The translations under genes were made by a program, and so were the position numbers. A DNA stretch of 64,000 bases from Telopea speciosissima. Taxonomy: Eukaryota; Streptophyta; Magnoliopsida; Proteales; Proteaceae. Where the stretch lies: positions 22,377,542 to 22,441,541 of the forward strand of contig NC_057924.1 in NCBI RefSeq assembly GCF_018873765.1. The letters are read 5' to 3'. Below are positions 1 to 10,625 of this stretch, piece by piece. Numbering within the stretch: the first letter of the stretch is position 1; each line of letters opens with the position of its first letter. The notes under the pieces are model-generated. The model had not been told where the DNA came from. It made no database searches and saw only the letters and a list, made by a program, of their open reading frames with translations.

Positions 1-13
1 CCATATTCCCCTA

Positions 14-1218
14 ATGGATACAACTCGGCTAAGGGCCGAGACCATTGTGGACCGGAGGAAGAAAAATGCCAAGAAGAAGTTCCAGGGTGAGTCCTCCAAG
101 GCCCCCAAGGGTAAGGCCGTGCTGCCTAGCCCGCCAGACGTCATGGTCGGCCTTGAGGCCGAGAAGAGTACGGACCCAGAGGGGTCTCCAAGGAAAGGGA
201 AGGGCCGAAAAGGTGAGAGGAGCCCACCGAGAGATACCAAGTGTCAGAAGCTCTCGGTCAATCTGACGAGTGGTGGCCTTTCGCCCGTGGCCTCACCCCC
301 CAACATCTCCCGATATGTCTTGGGAAGGGCCTTGGCCAGCAACATTCCGGTGAGGCCGACCTGGCGCCTCTTCCCAGGGGACTCGGCATTGATGTCGGCC
401 ACGTATACCAAGGAATGGCTGGACGCAGGTCGGCTACCGACTGACAGGGAGAAGCTCGAGGCGCTGTCCGACCCCGAGCTCCTCTCCACCCTGTTTCAGG
501 ACTTTAATATGGTAAGTTTCCTGTTCGGCTCTTGTGATTAGATCCGACCTGTGTAACCCGACCTGACTTTTGTTCTAATGCTTTCTTGCAGGGCTTCACC
601 AAGGCAGTGGAGACCATGCTTCGTTTTGAGCGACTCTTGACCGAGAACCTCTCCCTGGGTGTCTAGTGTAAAAAGGCTTACCACAATGCTCAGGATGCCG
701 TTCAGAGGCGTCGGGAGACTCAAGAGAAGCTTACTGCCGCCGAGGCTGACCTGAAGAGCTCTAGGGTCGAGGTGACCAGGCAGAAGGAGAAGGCCAAGGC
801 TCTGCAGGCTCAGCTCGATGAGGTGAGGGAGAAGGCCAAGGAGGACCTGGCCCTGGCTCAGGACGAGGTGATCAGCGACTACCTCCAATCGAAGGAGTAC
901 GCTGACGTGTGCCATGAGATTAGGAAGCCTCCTTATGCCGAGGGTTTTGAGGCAGGCTGGGCTGATCTCTTGGCCGAGATCAAGGCAGCCTATCCCGATC
1001 TCAATCTCTCACGTTTTGACGATGATGCGACTACTTTTACTGAGGGGTTGGGAGATGAGGAGGGAGCTGAGGTCACCCAGGCTCTGGCAATTGAGGACCC
1101 TACCTAGGCCGACCCCCTCGCCCTCGACGCTGAGCCCCAAGACCTCCTTGCCGAGCATACCACCGTGGATGTCGCCAAGGTCGCCTCTAAGTCTACTGCC
1201 GAGGAGATTGAGATGTAA
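14..1218 (+). pseudogene. Antisense ORF of the Ty3 element (putative gypsy-type transposon protein)
   Basis: An ORF on the strand opposite gag-pol. Exon 1 (14-511, 166 codons) is basic and Pro/Lys-rich at its start. A good 80-bp intron follows (512-591, donor GTAAGT, acceptor TTGCAG), phase 0. Exon 2 continues in frame through a Lys/Glu/Ala-rich, coiled-coil-like stretch (about 670-870) and an acidic tail to TAA at 1216-1218. Two in-frame TAG codons (664-666 and 1105-1107) interrupt it, with coding-like sequence on both sides, so it is a pseudogene. It resembles the antisense proteins of plant Tat elements annotated as 'putative gypsy type transposon' proteins, whose function is unknown. The ATG at 14 is so close to the window edge that the true start may lie further left. 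Confidence 0.65.
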
Positions 1219-1686
1219 TTATTATTGTTTTTTTTTTTTTTTTTTTTTTTGCGGGCCAAACTGCCCACCTTGTAACCATGCCGAGCAGTCGGCTTATACT
1301 GAATGAAAATCTCTTTTTCTCAAAATTTATCTAAGTGTTTTAGCTCGGCAATTTTAGCCTACTTTTCCTTGTGTATATTGTTCCACTTGATGCTGTGGCC
1401 GAGCTGATGACCCATTCCGTTAGTCGAGCTTAAGGACTTGGCTATTTTTTAGCTGTGCTTTACTAGGTCATCGGTTCGGCCATGCCATGTTCGAGGTCAG
1501 GATGACTTTCGCCTTGGTTAATTACTTTGTTGTTCCAAGCGGTCAAATCAGATCGACTATCATATAAGCGGCTGGGTGGCCGAGCAGCCTTCCTGGCTGA
1601 GCGTAATGCCTTAGCTTAGTTTTAGACTTTGTTCAGCTCGACCATGGGGAGAGTTTGCTCTTGTTGGTTCAGATGTCGGCCAGTCT
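1219..1686. other. 3' UTR of the Ty3 element
   Basis: No gene is visible. A T-tract lies at 1228-1250 just after the antisense ORF. The rest is rich in GGCCGAG/CTCGGC-like words typical of this element. It is non-coding UTR on the gag-pol strand. Confidence 0.6.
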
Positions 1687-1689
1687 TTG

Positions 1690-2045
1690 TGGGTTGGTCT
1701 TAAGACTTGGTTGCCGACCTATGAAGGTCGGTCTTTAAGGTCGGCCAGGTCTATGAGGACCAGTTTTATGATTTGGTTGTCGACCTATGAGGGTCGGTCT
1801 TTGAGGTCGGCCAGGTCTATGAGGACCGATCTTATGACTTGGTTGCCGACCTATGAGGGTCGGTCTTTGAGGTCGGCCAGGTCTATGAGGACCGGTCTTA
1901 TGACTTGGTTGCCGACCTATGAGGGTCGGTCTTTGAGGTCGGCTAGGTCTATGAGGACCGATCTTAAGACTTGGTTGCCGACCTATGATGGTTGGTCTTT
2001 GAGGTCGGCCAGGTCTATGAGGACCGATCTTACGACTTGGTCTGC
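1690..2045. repeat. 66-bp tandem repeat in the Ty3 3' UTR, about five units
   Basis: Five consecutive units of 66 bp, each containing GACTTGGTTGCCGACCTATG, then a GGTCGGTCTTTGAGGTCGGC-like core, then GGTCTATGAGGACCG. Units differ by a few substitutions and the last is the most diverged. Because 66 is a multiple of 3, the array reads open as a 22-residue repeat, but this is a by-product of the period. It lies between the end of pol (2174) and the antisense ORF. This is the 3' UTR position where Tat elements are known to carry variable tandem arrays. Confidence 0.9.
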
Positions 2046-2173
2046 CCGACGTGTTGCAAGTGCGCTAAGCAAGTGGAGAAAACACTTTATTTCATTGAAT
2101 CAAGAATGTCGAGGCTGAAGCCAAATACATAAATGCTTGTCATGAGCTGTGCCGAGCAGAATACTTAAGAAAA

Positions 2174-3489
2174 TTATTGAAAAAATTTCTTCAAATTTTT
2201 TGAGTTCCAAGGTCTCGGTACCTTCTTGCCCCCCAGAGTCTGCAAGCGATACATCTCTGGGTGAATTTGCTTAGAGACTATGTACGAGCCTTCCCAATTT
2301 GGTGCTAACTTTCCTTGCTACCTTGGATGGGATGCGCTGAGTTTCCTGAGGATGAGGTCCCCTTGAAGGAAGTGCCGCTCTTTTACTCTTGAGTCATAGT
2401 ACTTTGCCATCCTCTGTTGGTTTGCCGTGTTCCGGAGTAGGGCATTTTCTAGAACTTCGTCGAGGAAGTCAAAGTTGGCTCTCAGCCCATCTTCACAGGT
2501 CTTCTCATCGAAGTTGAGCACTCGGTATGACGATGTCATAACTTCGACTGAGGTGAGGGCTTCGGTCCCATAAGCGAGGCGAAAAGGGCTCTCCCCAGTT
2601 GGTGTTCTTATCGTCGTCCTATATGCCCATAGGACACTTGGGAGCTGTTCCACCCATCTTCCTTTGGCCTCATCTAACCTTCTCTTAATGTCGGCGAGTA
2701 ATGTTCGGTTGGACACTTCTACTTGTCCATTTGCTTGTGGATGAGCTACTGAGACGGGTTGGAAGTCAATGTAGAAGTGCTCGCAGAACTCTCGGAAGGG
2801 CAGGTTGTTAAATTACGTGCCATTATCTGTGATGAAGACTTTTAGTAGTCCGAACCGGTAGATGACCGTATCTCAAAAGAACTTCTCCATGTTCTTCTCG
2901 GTGATGGTTGCCAGGGGCTCGGCTTCGACCCACTTAGTGAAGTAATCGATCGCCACCACCACGTATTTCCTATTTCCCGACGTCGGGGTAAAATCTCTGA
3001 GAATATCCATCCCCCACATAGCGAAAGGGATTGGGCTCAACATTGAGGTCAGCTTTGTTGCTGGTCGGCTCGAAATTGGTGCAAACAGCTGGCACTTCTC
3101 GCACGTCTTCACATACCTCATGGCCTCTTCTTGCATTCTTGGCCAATAGAATCCTTGCCGAAGTATTTTGTATGCCAGAGCTCGGCCACCCATGTGACTC
3201 CTGTATATTCCCTCATGTACTTTGCCCAAGGCGTACTTGGCTCCCTTCGATCCAAGGCATCGAAGAAGAGGTGCTGAGATTGCTCTTTTGTAGAGCACTC
3301 CGTCGATCATGGTGTACTTGGCAGCTCGGAACTTGAACTTTCTTGCTTCGTCTCGGTTCTCCAGGAGTTGGTCATTCTCCAAGTAGTTGACAATGGGGTC
3401 CAACCAGGTCTGCCCGTCCTCTTTAAAGTGCTTTACGCTTTCTTCTTGCAAGGATGGCTTCTCTAAGATCTCTATGTACACTGATCGAC
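2174..3489 (-). pseudogene. Ty3 integrase domain of pol (stop-riddled)
   Basis: Integrase would insert the cDNA into the host genome. The N-terminal zinc-binding HHCC motif is visible around 3060-3200 (HEGIYRSH then CEKCQLF). The catalytic core shows the first Asp in WGMDIL and another in AIDYFTKW (about 2930-3020). The Glu lies in GQVEVSN (about 2715-2740), after VAHPQANG. A C-terminal region rich in KxRxF and WEG words follows, and the polyprotein ends naturally at TAA 2174-2176. In-frame stops are at 2873 (TGA), 2813 (TAA) and 2318 (TAG). The family and its catalytic residues are clear, but the reading frame is dead. Confidence 0.88.
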
Positions 3490-4381
3490 TCAGATATTGA
3501 AGGTCGGCCTCGACTAACTTTGACAGGGAGTCAGCCACGGCATTCTCTTTTCTCGGTATTTGGGTCATCTCAAAGTGTTCGAGTTCAGATATCAGATCCC
3601 GTGCTCGGCTCAGGTAAGCTATCATCCTTTCGTCTTTCGCCTCATAGTCTCCATTGACCTGATTGACCACGAGTTGGGAGTCTCCTCGCACCTTCAATCG
3701 CTTTACGCCCATTGCCTTGCTGACTCAAAGTCCGGCTAGGAGGGCTTCGTACTCGGCCTCATTGTTCGAGGCGGGGAACTTGAACCTTAGGGCATATTGA
3801 ATCTGAAACCCCTCGGGGCTCACCAGGATCAAGCCAGCTCCGCTTCCTCCGGAGTTGCTTAAACCATCGACATTCATGGTCCAGGTTGGGTCGGCCTTAG
3901 CCCTAGCCTCTTCTGCTATCTTCTCTTCCCCAACTTCGAGGTCGGGCCCTGTGCACTCGATGATGAAGTCGGCAAGGGCTTGTCCTTTTATCGCTGTCCT
4001 TGGACTATAGCTTATATCATACTTACTCAACTCGATCGCCCAGGTGATCAGCCGACCCGAAACGTCGGGCTTGTGTAATATTTTCTTGAGTGGCTGGTCG
4101 GTCAGTACCATGATCAGATGAGCTTGGAAGTACGGCCTTAGCTTTCTTGCGGCTGTGACAAGAGCAAATGCTACTTTCTCAAACCTGGAGTATCTCGTCT
4201 CGGCATCGACAAGAACATGGTTGATGTAGTATATAGGCTTCTGAGCTCGGCCTTCTTCCCTAACCAACACCGCACTGATCGCCACCGGGGTGGCGGCTAA
4301 GTAAACTTGAAGCTCCTCTTTTGGTTCGGGTCGACTGAGAAGGGGTAGGTTCTCCAAGTATTTCTTCAGTTCTTCAAAAGC
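3490..4381 (-). pseudogene. Ty3 RNase H plus second (archaeal-type) RNase H domain of pol
   Basis: The first part (about 3960-4357) is the RT-linked RNase H and tether, with YLAATPVAISAVLV and VLTDQPLKKIL. The second part (about 3490-3890) is a separate RNase H fold. It has the conserved acids in WTMNVDG, NNEAEYEALLAGL, GDSQLVVNQVNG and ENAVADSLSKL. This double RNase H arrangement is characteristic of Tat-lineage Ty3 elements. Both parts read in the common gag-pol frame. Stops fall at 4382 (TAA, before the RNase H) and 3725 (TGA, between AGL and VSK). The TGA sits where a CGA arginine codon would fit. Confidence 0.85.
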
Positions 4382-5422
4382 TTATTGGCATTTGTCCGAC
4401 CAGACAAAGTCCTTCGGGTTTCGGATGTTTTTGAGGGGCTTAAAGAATGGCAGACACTTATCGCCCGACCTTGACTTGAATCGTGCCAACGTCGCCACTC
4501 GCCCGTTTAGTCTTTGTACTTCTCGGATCGCCCTCGGAGGGCCCATCTCTTGGATGGCCTTGATTTTTGCCGGATTGGCTTCGATGCCTCTGACAGAGAC
4601 CATAAAGCCGAGGAACTTTCCCGAGGTCATGCTGAATGCACACTTGGCGGGGTTCAGCTTCATTTGGTTCTTCCTCAATACACCGAAGGCTTCTTCCAGG
4701 TCGACCAAGTGGTGCTCGTCCTTCAAGCTCTTCACTAACATGTCGTCCATGTATACTTCCATGTTTCTTCTTATCTGCTCACGGAATATATAGTTCACGA
4801 GCCGCTAGTATATCGCTCCGGCATTTTTCAATTCGAACGGCATGACCTTGTAGCAAAAATTTTCTTGGTCAGTTCGGAATGTCGTGTATGGCTCATCCTC
4901 CTCGTGCATCATGATTTGGTTGTAGCCAGAATATGCGTCCATGAAGCTCAGCATCTCGTGGCCTGCCGTGGCGTCGATCAAGAGGTCGATCTGAGGTAGC
5001 GGGTACTCATCTTTTGGACAAGCCTTGTTGAGATCGGTGTAGTTGACACACATTCTCCATTTTCCATTTGACTTGGGGACCATAACGACGTTAGCCAACC
5101 AGGTCGGGAATTTTTCTTCTCGGATGAACCCTGATCGGCGGAGCTTCTCCACCTCTTCTTTTATCATGGCTTACCGATTAAGGGCGTAGTTCCTTCTCTT
5201 CTGCTGGATCAACTTTTGGCTTGGATCCATATGGAGTCGGTGCTCAGCTATATGCCTTGGTATGCCCAGCATGTCGGCAGTCGACTGGGCGAAGACATCG
5301 GCATTCGCCTTTAAAAAACTTTCGAGCTGATTCCTTTAATCCTCGTTCAGCAATGATCCGAGCTAGACCACCTTTGCTGGGTCTTCCTCGTTGAAGGGGA
5401 ATGGGGTCAGGTCTTCCACGGG
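4382..5422 (-). pseudogene. Ty3 reverse transcriptase domain of pol (stop-riddled)
   Basis: This domain would copy genomic RNA into DNA. The visible RT blocks, in order, are EEVEKLRRSGFI, a VMVPKSNGKWRMCVNYTDLN block, YPLPQIDLLID, FMDAYSGYNQI, and the active-site YMDD within EVYMDDMLVKS (about 4730-4760). FLGFMVS and ANPAKIKAI follow. The catalytic Asp residues are present. In-frame stops are at 5363 (TAG), 5336 (TAA), 5171 (TAA) and 4805 (TAG). Each fits a former glutamine codon (for example the GAIY-stop-RLVN junction). The frame continues without shift from protease upstream to RNase H downstream. Confidence 0.9.
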
Positions 5423-6070
5423 TCATCCTCTCCTTTCGATGAGCTCAACTCGCTGATCCTTAGGGAGGTGCTCGACGCACATTGCCATTCCTCGGATATT
5501 GCCTTTGTTTTGTTTAACAAAAGTAGCAAAGCACTCCCGTGCCTTCTTCTGGTCACCTTGAACTTCGTCGATACTGTTCTCAGTAGGGAACTTCATCTTC
5601 AAGTGCGTCGGTGAGATGATGGCTTGGAGAGCGGTCAATGATGGGCGGCAGAGTATGGCGTTGAAAGCCACTACCTACCGTACTACCATGAATTTGACCT
5701 GGATCGTCGCCTGGCATGGATCTTGTCCGATCGTGACCAGTAGGTTGATTGAGCCCTTGATTGTCGTGGCAGCTCCCGAGAACCCGTGAAGTGAGGTGTC
5801 CTCCGATTTGAGCGCTTTGTCGCCGAAGCCAAAGTATCGGAACGCGTCTAGCGACATAAGGTCCACGGATGCGCCGGTATTGACCAATACTCGATGGATG
5901 GGTCTCTTCGCGATTTCTACCTGCACTACTAAAGCGTCGTCATGAGGCAAAATTATACCTTCGAGGTCAGCCTCGGTGAAGGAGATCGTCGCCACTGGCT
6001 TGAGCTTCTTGGTGGGCATCTCGACGACTCCGACGAACCGCTCGTTCACCTTGGCCTTTCGAGTAGACTC
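5423..6070 (-). pseudogene. Ty3 aspartic protease and linker
   Basis: This is the retropepsin-like region that would cleave the polyprotein. The active-site loop reads VLVNTGASVDLMS at about 5865-5900. The catalytic Asp expected in D-T/S-G is Asn here (AAT), a G-to-A change that alone would inactivate the enzyme. FNAILCRPSLTAL (about 5630-5670) matches the YNAILGRP-type block that follows protease in Tat elements. In-frame stops are at 5675 (TAG) and 5423 (TGA). The segment lies in the same frame as gag (upstream) and RT (downstream). Confidence 0.82.
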
Positions 6071-6943
6071 TTATCTAGGCCCTCTGAGGATAGTGTATAT
6101 GGGAGCTCCCTTATCACTGCTCGGCCTAGACCCGTCCTCTTTCTTCTCAGCTCGGGCTTTATCTTCGTCTCGCTCGGTTCGCCTATTTTTGAGCCTCAGC
6201 TTGGCTCTTCTTTGATCACTGTCTTTTGGTCGTCGACCCCCACGCTCCTCATGGCCTCCCTTGACATATTGCTTCAGGTGGCCCGCTTTTATCAACTCTC
6301 CGATTTCTCTTTTCAGCTGATAGCAATCCTCGGTGTCGTGACCGGTGTCCTTGTGGAATTGACAATACTTGTTGGGATTCCTAGATGACCCAGCTTGCAT
6401 CGGTCGGGGCCGACAGATGTACCCGCCGTCCTATATTTGCATCAAAATCTCCTTGCATGAGGTATTCAGTGGGGTGTAATCGGGGCTCCGAGCTCGGTCC
6501 GATCTCTCGGCTCTGCGATCCATCCTGGGCCGCTTGTCCTCCTTGCGGTCATCAGTCGTCGACCTTTTCTTATCCGCTTGGCCTTCGTTTCCCTTCCGGG
6601 CTTGGAGAACCTCGGCCATATTTACAAATTCATTACACCTCTCCAAGAGCTCGGCCATGTTTCTAGTCTGCTTTTGGGCCAAGTCCTTGATGAGGTCCAT
6701 GTCGGCGAGCCCGTTGCTCATCGCAGTATGGGCCGTGGCCTCATCCAAATCCTTGATGTCCAAGGATTCCTTGTTGAAGCGGGAGATGAATGCTCGGATC
6801 GACTCATCAGACCTTTGCTTCATGCTGAGGAGGTTGACCGTCGTCTTCTTGTGTTTCATACTACTCTGGAAGCGCGTGACGAAGGCTCGACAGAGCTGAG
6901 CGAAGCTTGATATGGAGTTCGGCGGCAATCAGGAGAACCATCA
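6071..6943 (-). pseudogene. Ty3 gag, 5'-truncated
   Basis: This encodes the C-terminal part of the retrotransposon capsid and the nucleocapsid. It opens in the conserved capsid block WFS-stop-LPPNSISSFAQL, continues through an Arg/Asp-rich charged linker, and carries a zinc-knuckle-like C-x2-H-x4-GH-x4-C motif ([14 protein letters not shown]) near 6310-6350. Stops are at 6929 (TGA), 6431 (TAG) and 6071 (TAA), with homology continuing across each in one frame. The N-terminal half of capsid is absent because segment R begins at about 6941-6945. Confidence 0.85.
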
Positions 6944-7148
6944 TGGTTCACTATTTCTACATGACACCATTCAAAGGGTATAATCCTATTATATGGCCAA
7001 TATAGGTTTGGTTTAGTTAGGTGTAGATTGCAAGTCCAATTAGTTAGGAATCTTTGACAAGATGGATTGATTGATTGCTTTTGATTTCGTGTGAGTTCGT
7101 CCCAGAGTTGTTTCGTTAAACTTATTGGGAATACTGGTTAATAAAAGC

Positions 7149-7553
7149 GAAAATTACATGATTAGTCACTTTTGGGTTTTCATTTACAAAACTGTTCGCC
7201 CTATGTTTGAGTTAACAAAAATAGATAAAAACAAGTTTAGTTTTACAAAACAGTGACTCTCTTTCCTTCCTCGGCAGTTCCCCTCTAAAAAAATCTCTTT
7301 TTTTTTCCTCTGTTACTTGGGGTAGCAGAGAATGGCGGTGGCTGGGACAAGGGTAGGGTTGCAAGGAATTGAGGATGCCTAGGCGAGAAGGCAATGACAG
7401 GGGTAAAAATGTCTTAAAAAGTAAGTGTGGGAGGGAGGGACACTATTTTGTCTAGTTTTGTAAAAAACTTGTTTTTGTCTATTTTTGTTAACTCAAACAT
7501 AGGGTGGACAGTTTTATAAATAAAAACCCAACAGTAGCTAATCATGTAATTTC
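7149..7553. mobile_element. Foldback MITE-like element with about 86-bp terminal inverted repeats (copy A)
   Basis: The left end GAAAATTACATGATTAG is mirrored by the right end CTAATCATGTAATTTC. The inverted match runs about 86 bp inward, through GTTTGAGTTAACAAAAATAG, with few mismatches. The interior is about 230 bp with a pyrimidine-rich patch. The long TIRs and lack of coding capacity suggest a Mutator-like MITE, but no clear target-site duplication was found. Copies are in R-B and R-D; R-C lacks it. Confidence 0.65.
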
Positions 7554-8792
7554 ATCCTCCAATTTCTTGCTTGTTCCAGTTGAAATATTCTATCTCAATC
7601 ATGGTTCAAGGAATCGGTATCGGATCGGCCGATTCTTGACCTATTCAATATTGATATTGACTGAGACCGATTACAATATATTTTGATTTTTCAAAGCGGA
7701 ATCTTTATTTGTCATTATAGTAGAGACAGTTTTATTCTGTTCTAAATAGAAACCATAGACGTACGTTAATGTATAACCAATCCATTTCAGCAACAATGAG
7801 CACATTATGAGCAATTTCGAAAATCAATTATTTGGAAAATCACTCACTGTTATAGGGAAGCAAATACAGTAGAATAGACTTGTTGGCGAAGAATAGTACT
7901 TCACTATAGGTTTCTCATAGTTGGCCTTCTTCTCTTTTGTCTATTCCTCAGGATATTATTAAGAACTATCAAGAAACACCTTGCTATCGCTTTGATAGTG
8001 GTTGTTCTTAGTTCTAGTGTAGGCAGCTTTTTCATCTAAAAACCGTGACGTCCTGGTGAGCATGGGCATGAAGTGCACCACGGCTCACCAACTGCACTGG
8101 GCAGCTATTGGTTAATTAATAGTGTGTTATATTAAAAGAGAAACAAAGTAAGGTTATAAATTAGGGATTTTCTTATTGACACCTTTCAAGGAATCAAATA
8201 ATTTGTAACCTTCCCTTTTTTTTTTTACCTTTTCGGTATGACACCATTTTTCTTAGAAAAAATTTCTTAGATCCACTAGATTAGAACGGAAATTACAAAA
8301 TAAATAGGTTTCAACTTTGTTTTATATCCGCTACTTTCTATTTTAAAAAGATTCAATTAATCCTCAAAGTTGATTGGTACTCATGCCATGCAAGAATAAA
8401 ATAAAATCAAAGTTCAAAAATTACCCCAACCTAATTTAACTGTTTTAAAAACCGTGCAATCCGATAAAAGTGCACCTTAATTGTAGGAGTAGAAATCAAA
8501 GCTCCTATTACAAATTTTTGTCTGGTTCCAAGACTTTAAGGGGGAACAATGGGTTTACCCAAAAAAAAAAGAAAAAAAAGAAGGGCAGGGCGAGAGTAAC
8601 CAGTCTTGACATGTGGAATGGGACTGGGAACAAAAGAAGCTCAATCAATCTCTCTCAATTACAAACTTAGATTCACATTGAGTTTTGGTGGAATTTTCAA
8701 GGAAATTAGAGAAATTGTGGAGAGATGATAGATAGCAAATTATGCAAAACGAGGTCATCACTCATTGCTCATTGCAGCAGAGAGGGAATCGC
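7554..8792. other. Non-coding spacer within segment R (A)
   Basis: AT-rich sequence with no supportable gene. It includes a GGTGAGC...GCTCACC inverted pair (about 8055-8090) and a stretch (about 8280-8440) that recurs in inverted, diverged form at 16483-16625. Confidence 0.5.
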
Positions 8793-8793
8793 T

Positions 8794-9825
8794 AGACAAT
8801 GGGACGGGCTGACCGTTGACGGGAGTAATTGAAACGCTGAAAGAAACTTTCATGTCTCTCGCCTATCACTTCGTGATTGTTTAACTTTTCTCATATTCCA
8901 ATAATCTCTTTCGTCCTCTTCAGCAAGACCCAATTGATGAAGACCCAAGTCAAGAAGAAAATGGAACGTTAGACAATGGGACGGGCTGACCGTTGATGGG
9001 AGTAATTGAAAGGCTAAAAGAAACTTTCATGTTTCTCGCCTATCACTTCGTGACTGCTTAATTCTTCTCATATCCCAATAATCTCTTTCGTCCTCTTCCC
9101 CAAGACCCAATTGACGAAGACGCAAGTCAAGTGGGAAATGGAACATTAGACAATGGGACGGGCTGACCGTTGACGGGAGTAACTGAAAGGCTGAAAGAAA
9201 CTTTCATGTTTCTCGCCTATCACTTCGTGACTATCTAATTTTTCTCATATCCCAATAATCTCTTTCGTCCTCTTTCCCAAGACCCAATTGACGAAGACCC
9301 AAGTCAAGAGGGAAATGGAACGTTAGACAATGGGACGGGCTGACCATTGAAGGGAGTAATTGAAAGGCTGAAAGAAACTTTCATGTCTCTCGCCTATCAC
9401 TTCGTGACTGTTTAATTTTTCTCATATCTCAATAATCTCTTTCAGACCCAAGTCAAGAGGGAAATGGAACGTTAGACAATAGGATGGGCTGACCGTTGAC
9501 GGGAGTAATTGAAAGGCTAAAAGAAACTTTCATGTCTCTGGCCAATCACTTCTTGATTGTTTAATTTTTCTCATATCATAACAATCTCTTCCGTCCTCTT
9601 CCGCAAGACCTAATTGACGAAGACCTAAGTCAAGAAGGAAATGGAACGTTAGACAATGGGGCGAGCTGACCGTTGACGGGAGTAATTGAAATGCTGAAAG
9701 AAACTTTCATGTCTCTTGCCTATGACTTCGTTATTGTTTAATTTTTCTCATATCCCAATAATCTCTTTCGTCCTCTCCCGCAAGACCCAATTGACGAAGA
9801 CGTAAGTCAGGAGGAAAAATGGAAG
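8794..9825. repeat. 177-bp tandem array, six units (R-A)
   Basis: AGACAATGGGACGGGCTGAC-type unit starts fall at 8794, 8971, 9148, 9325, 9474 and 9651. Spacing is 177 bp except for one 149-bp unit (9325-9474), which lacks the segment containing CGTCCTCTTCC. The unit also contains GAAACTTTCATGT and CTCATATCCCAATAATCTC. There is no ORF. Confidence 0.92.
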
Positions 9826-9999
9826 GATAGGTTGAAAGGTGTCCTAAATATATGAGTATGACCCTGTACATCTCCAACTCCAAGACCAAGAATTATTTCT
9901 CTTTTCCTTCCTTGAAGGCCATAAAATGCAGAGGAAGCAGGTGGACAACAAAAGCAACATGGTATTATCCCCTTTTAATATACCGATTCCTAAAGCAGG

Positions 10000-10052
<53 letters not shown>
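10000..10052. repeat. (GA)n microsatellite (R-A)
   Basis: A nearly pure GA dinucleotide run with one interruption (GAT) at about 10010. Its length differs between the four R copies. Confidence 0.95.
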
Positions 10053-10054
<2 letters not shown>

Positions 10055-10120
10055 ATCTTTAGTAGGAAGTGTCATTTCTATTTTTTTTTTTTGGAAGAAT
10101 GGAAAAGTCATTTTTTTTTA

Positions 10121-10625
10121 TAGTCGTATCCCTTTTACTACTCGTTCTCAACTTCTTAAATAATTTAAATCCACTTACCTAAAAAAAGGGAAATTTTAAT
10201 GTAAACGTATTTCAGGTTGTGCAAATCTCAATGTAAACTTATTTAATTATACTAATAAAAGTAATAATTAATAATTAAAAATTTTATTTTGATAGTCATA
10301 TCACTATTATTACTTATTCTTAACTTCTTAAATAATTTAAATCCACTTACCTGAAAAAAGAAGAAGCAAATTTCAATGTAAACTTATTTCAAGTTGTGCA
10401 AATTTCAATGTAAATTTATTTAATTATAATAATAAAAATAATAACTAATAATTAAAAATTTTTTTTTGATAGTCATATCACTATTACTACTCATTCTTAA
10501 CTTCTTAAATAATTTAAATCCACTTACCTAAAAAAAGGGAAATTGCAATGTAAACTTATTTCAAGTTGTGCAAATTTCAATGTAAACTTATTTAATTATA
10601 ATAATAAAATTAATAATTAATGATT
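10121..10625. repeat. AT-rich tandem array, three units of 172-177 bp (R-A)
   Basis: Units begin TAGTCGTATC/TAGTCATATC at 10121, 10293 and 10470. Each contains AATAATTTAAATCCACTTACC and two CAATGTAAACTTATTT-like words. The array directly follows the GA tract in all four R copies. Confidence 0.88.

Larger units (their letters stand above)
1..6944 (-). mobile_element. Ty3/gypsy (Tat-like) retrotransposon remnant, truncated in gag
   Basis: Reading right to left on the minus strand the order is gag, aspartic protease, reverse transcriptase, RNase H, a second RNase H domain and integrase. A 3' UTR of about 2.2 kb follows, with a tandem array and an ORF on the opposite strand. The extra RNase H and the antisense ORF are known features of the plant Tat lineage. 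The 5' LTR, primer-binding site and gag start are missing: gag stops at about 6941, where segment R begins, with CCATCAT shared by both sides of the junction. The 3' LTR would lie left of base 1. The coding frame stays the same from 6940 to 2174 (about 4.77 kb) with no net indel, but it holds at least 14 stop codons, so no functional polyprotein can be made. Confidence 0.9.

Noticed and set aside
1690..2045. Possible CRISPR-like array
   Set aside because: The units are contiguous 66-bp repeats without unique spacers, in a plant retrotransposon.
1687..2118. A 143-codon plus-strand frame with a 22-residue repeat
   Set aside because: It is open only because the 66-bp repeat period is a multiple of 3. 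It lies in the retrotransposon UTR and ends where the array ends.
5244..5426. Minus-strand 60-codon frame between protease and RT
   Set aside because: It is in a different frame from gag-pol. The true pol frame continues through this stretch with recognisable residues and three stops.
8470..8670. 66-codon frame in segment R, also at 50345-50548
   Set aside because: It crosses a poly(A) stretch and is broken in the other R copies. Shared ancestry of R explains the similarity.
9852..10055. Frames ending in (RE)n across the GA microsatellite (also 24123, 61057)
   Set aside because: The acidic-basic tail is only the GA repeat translated. No gene support.
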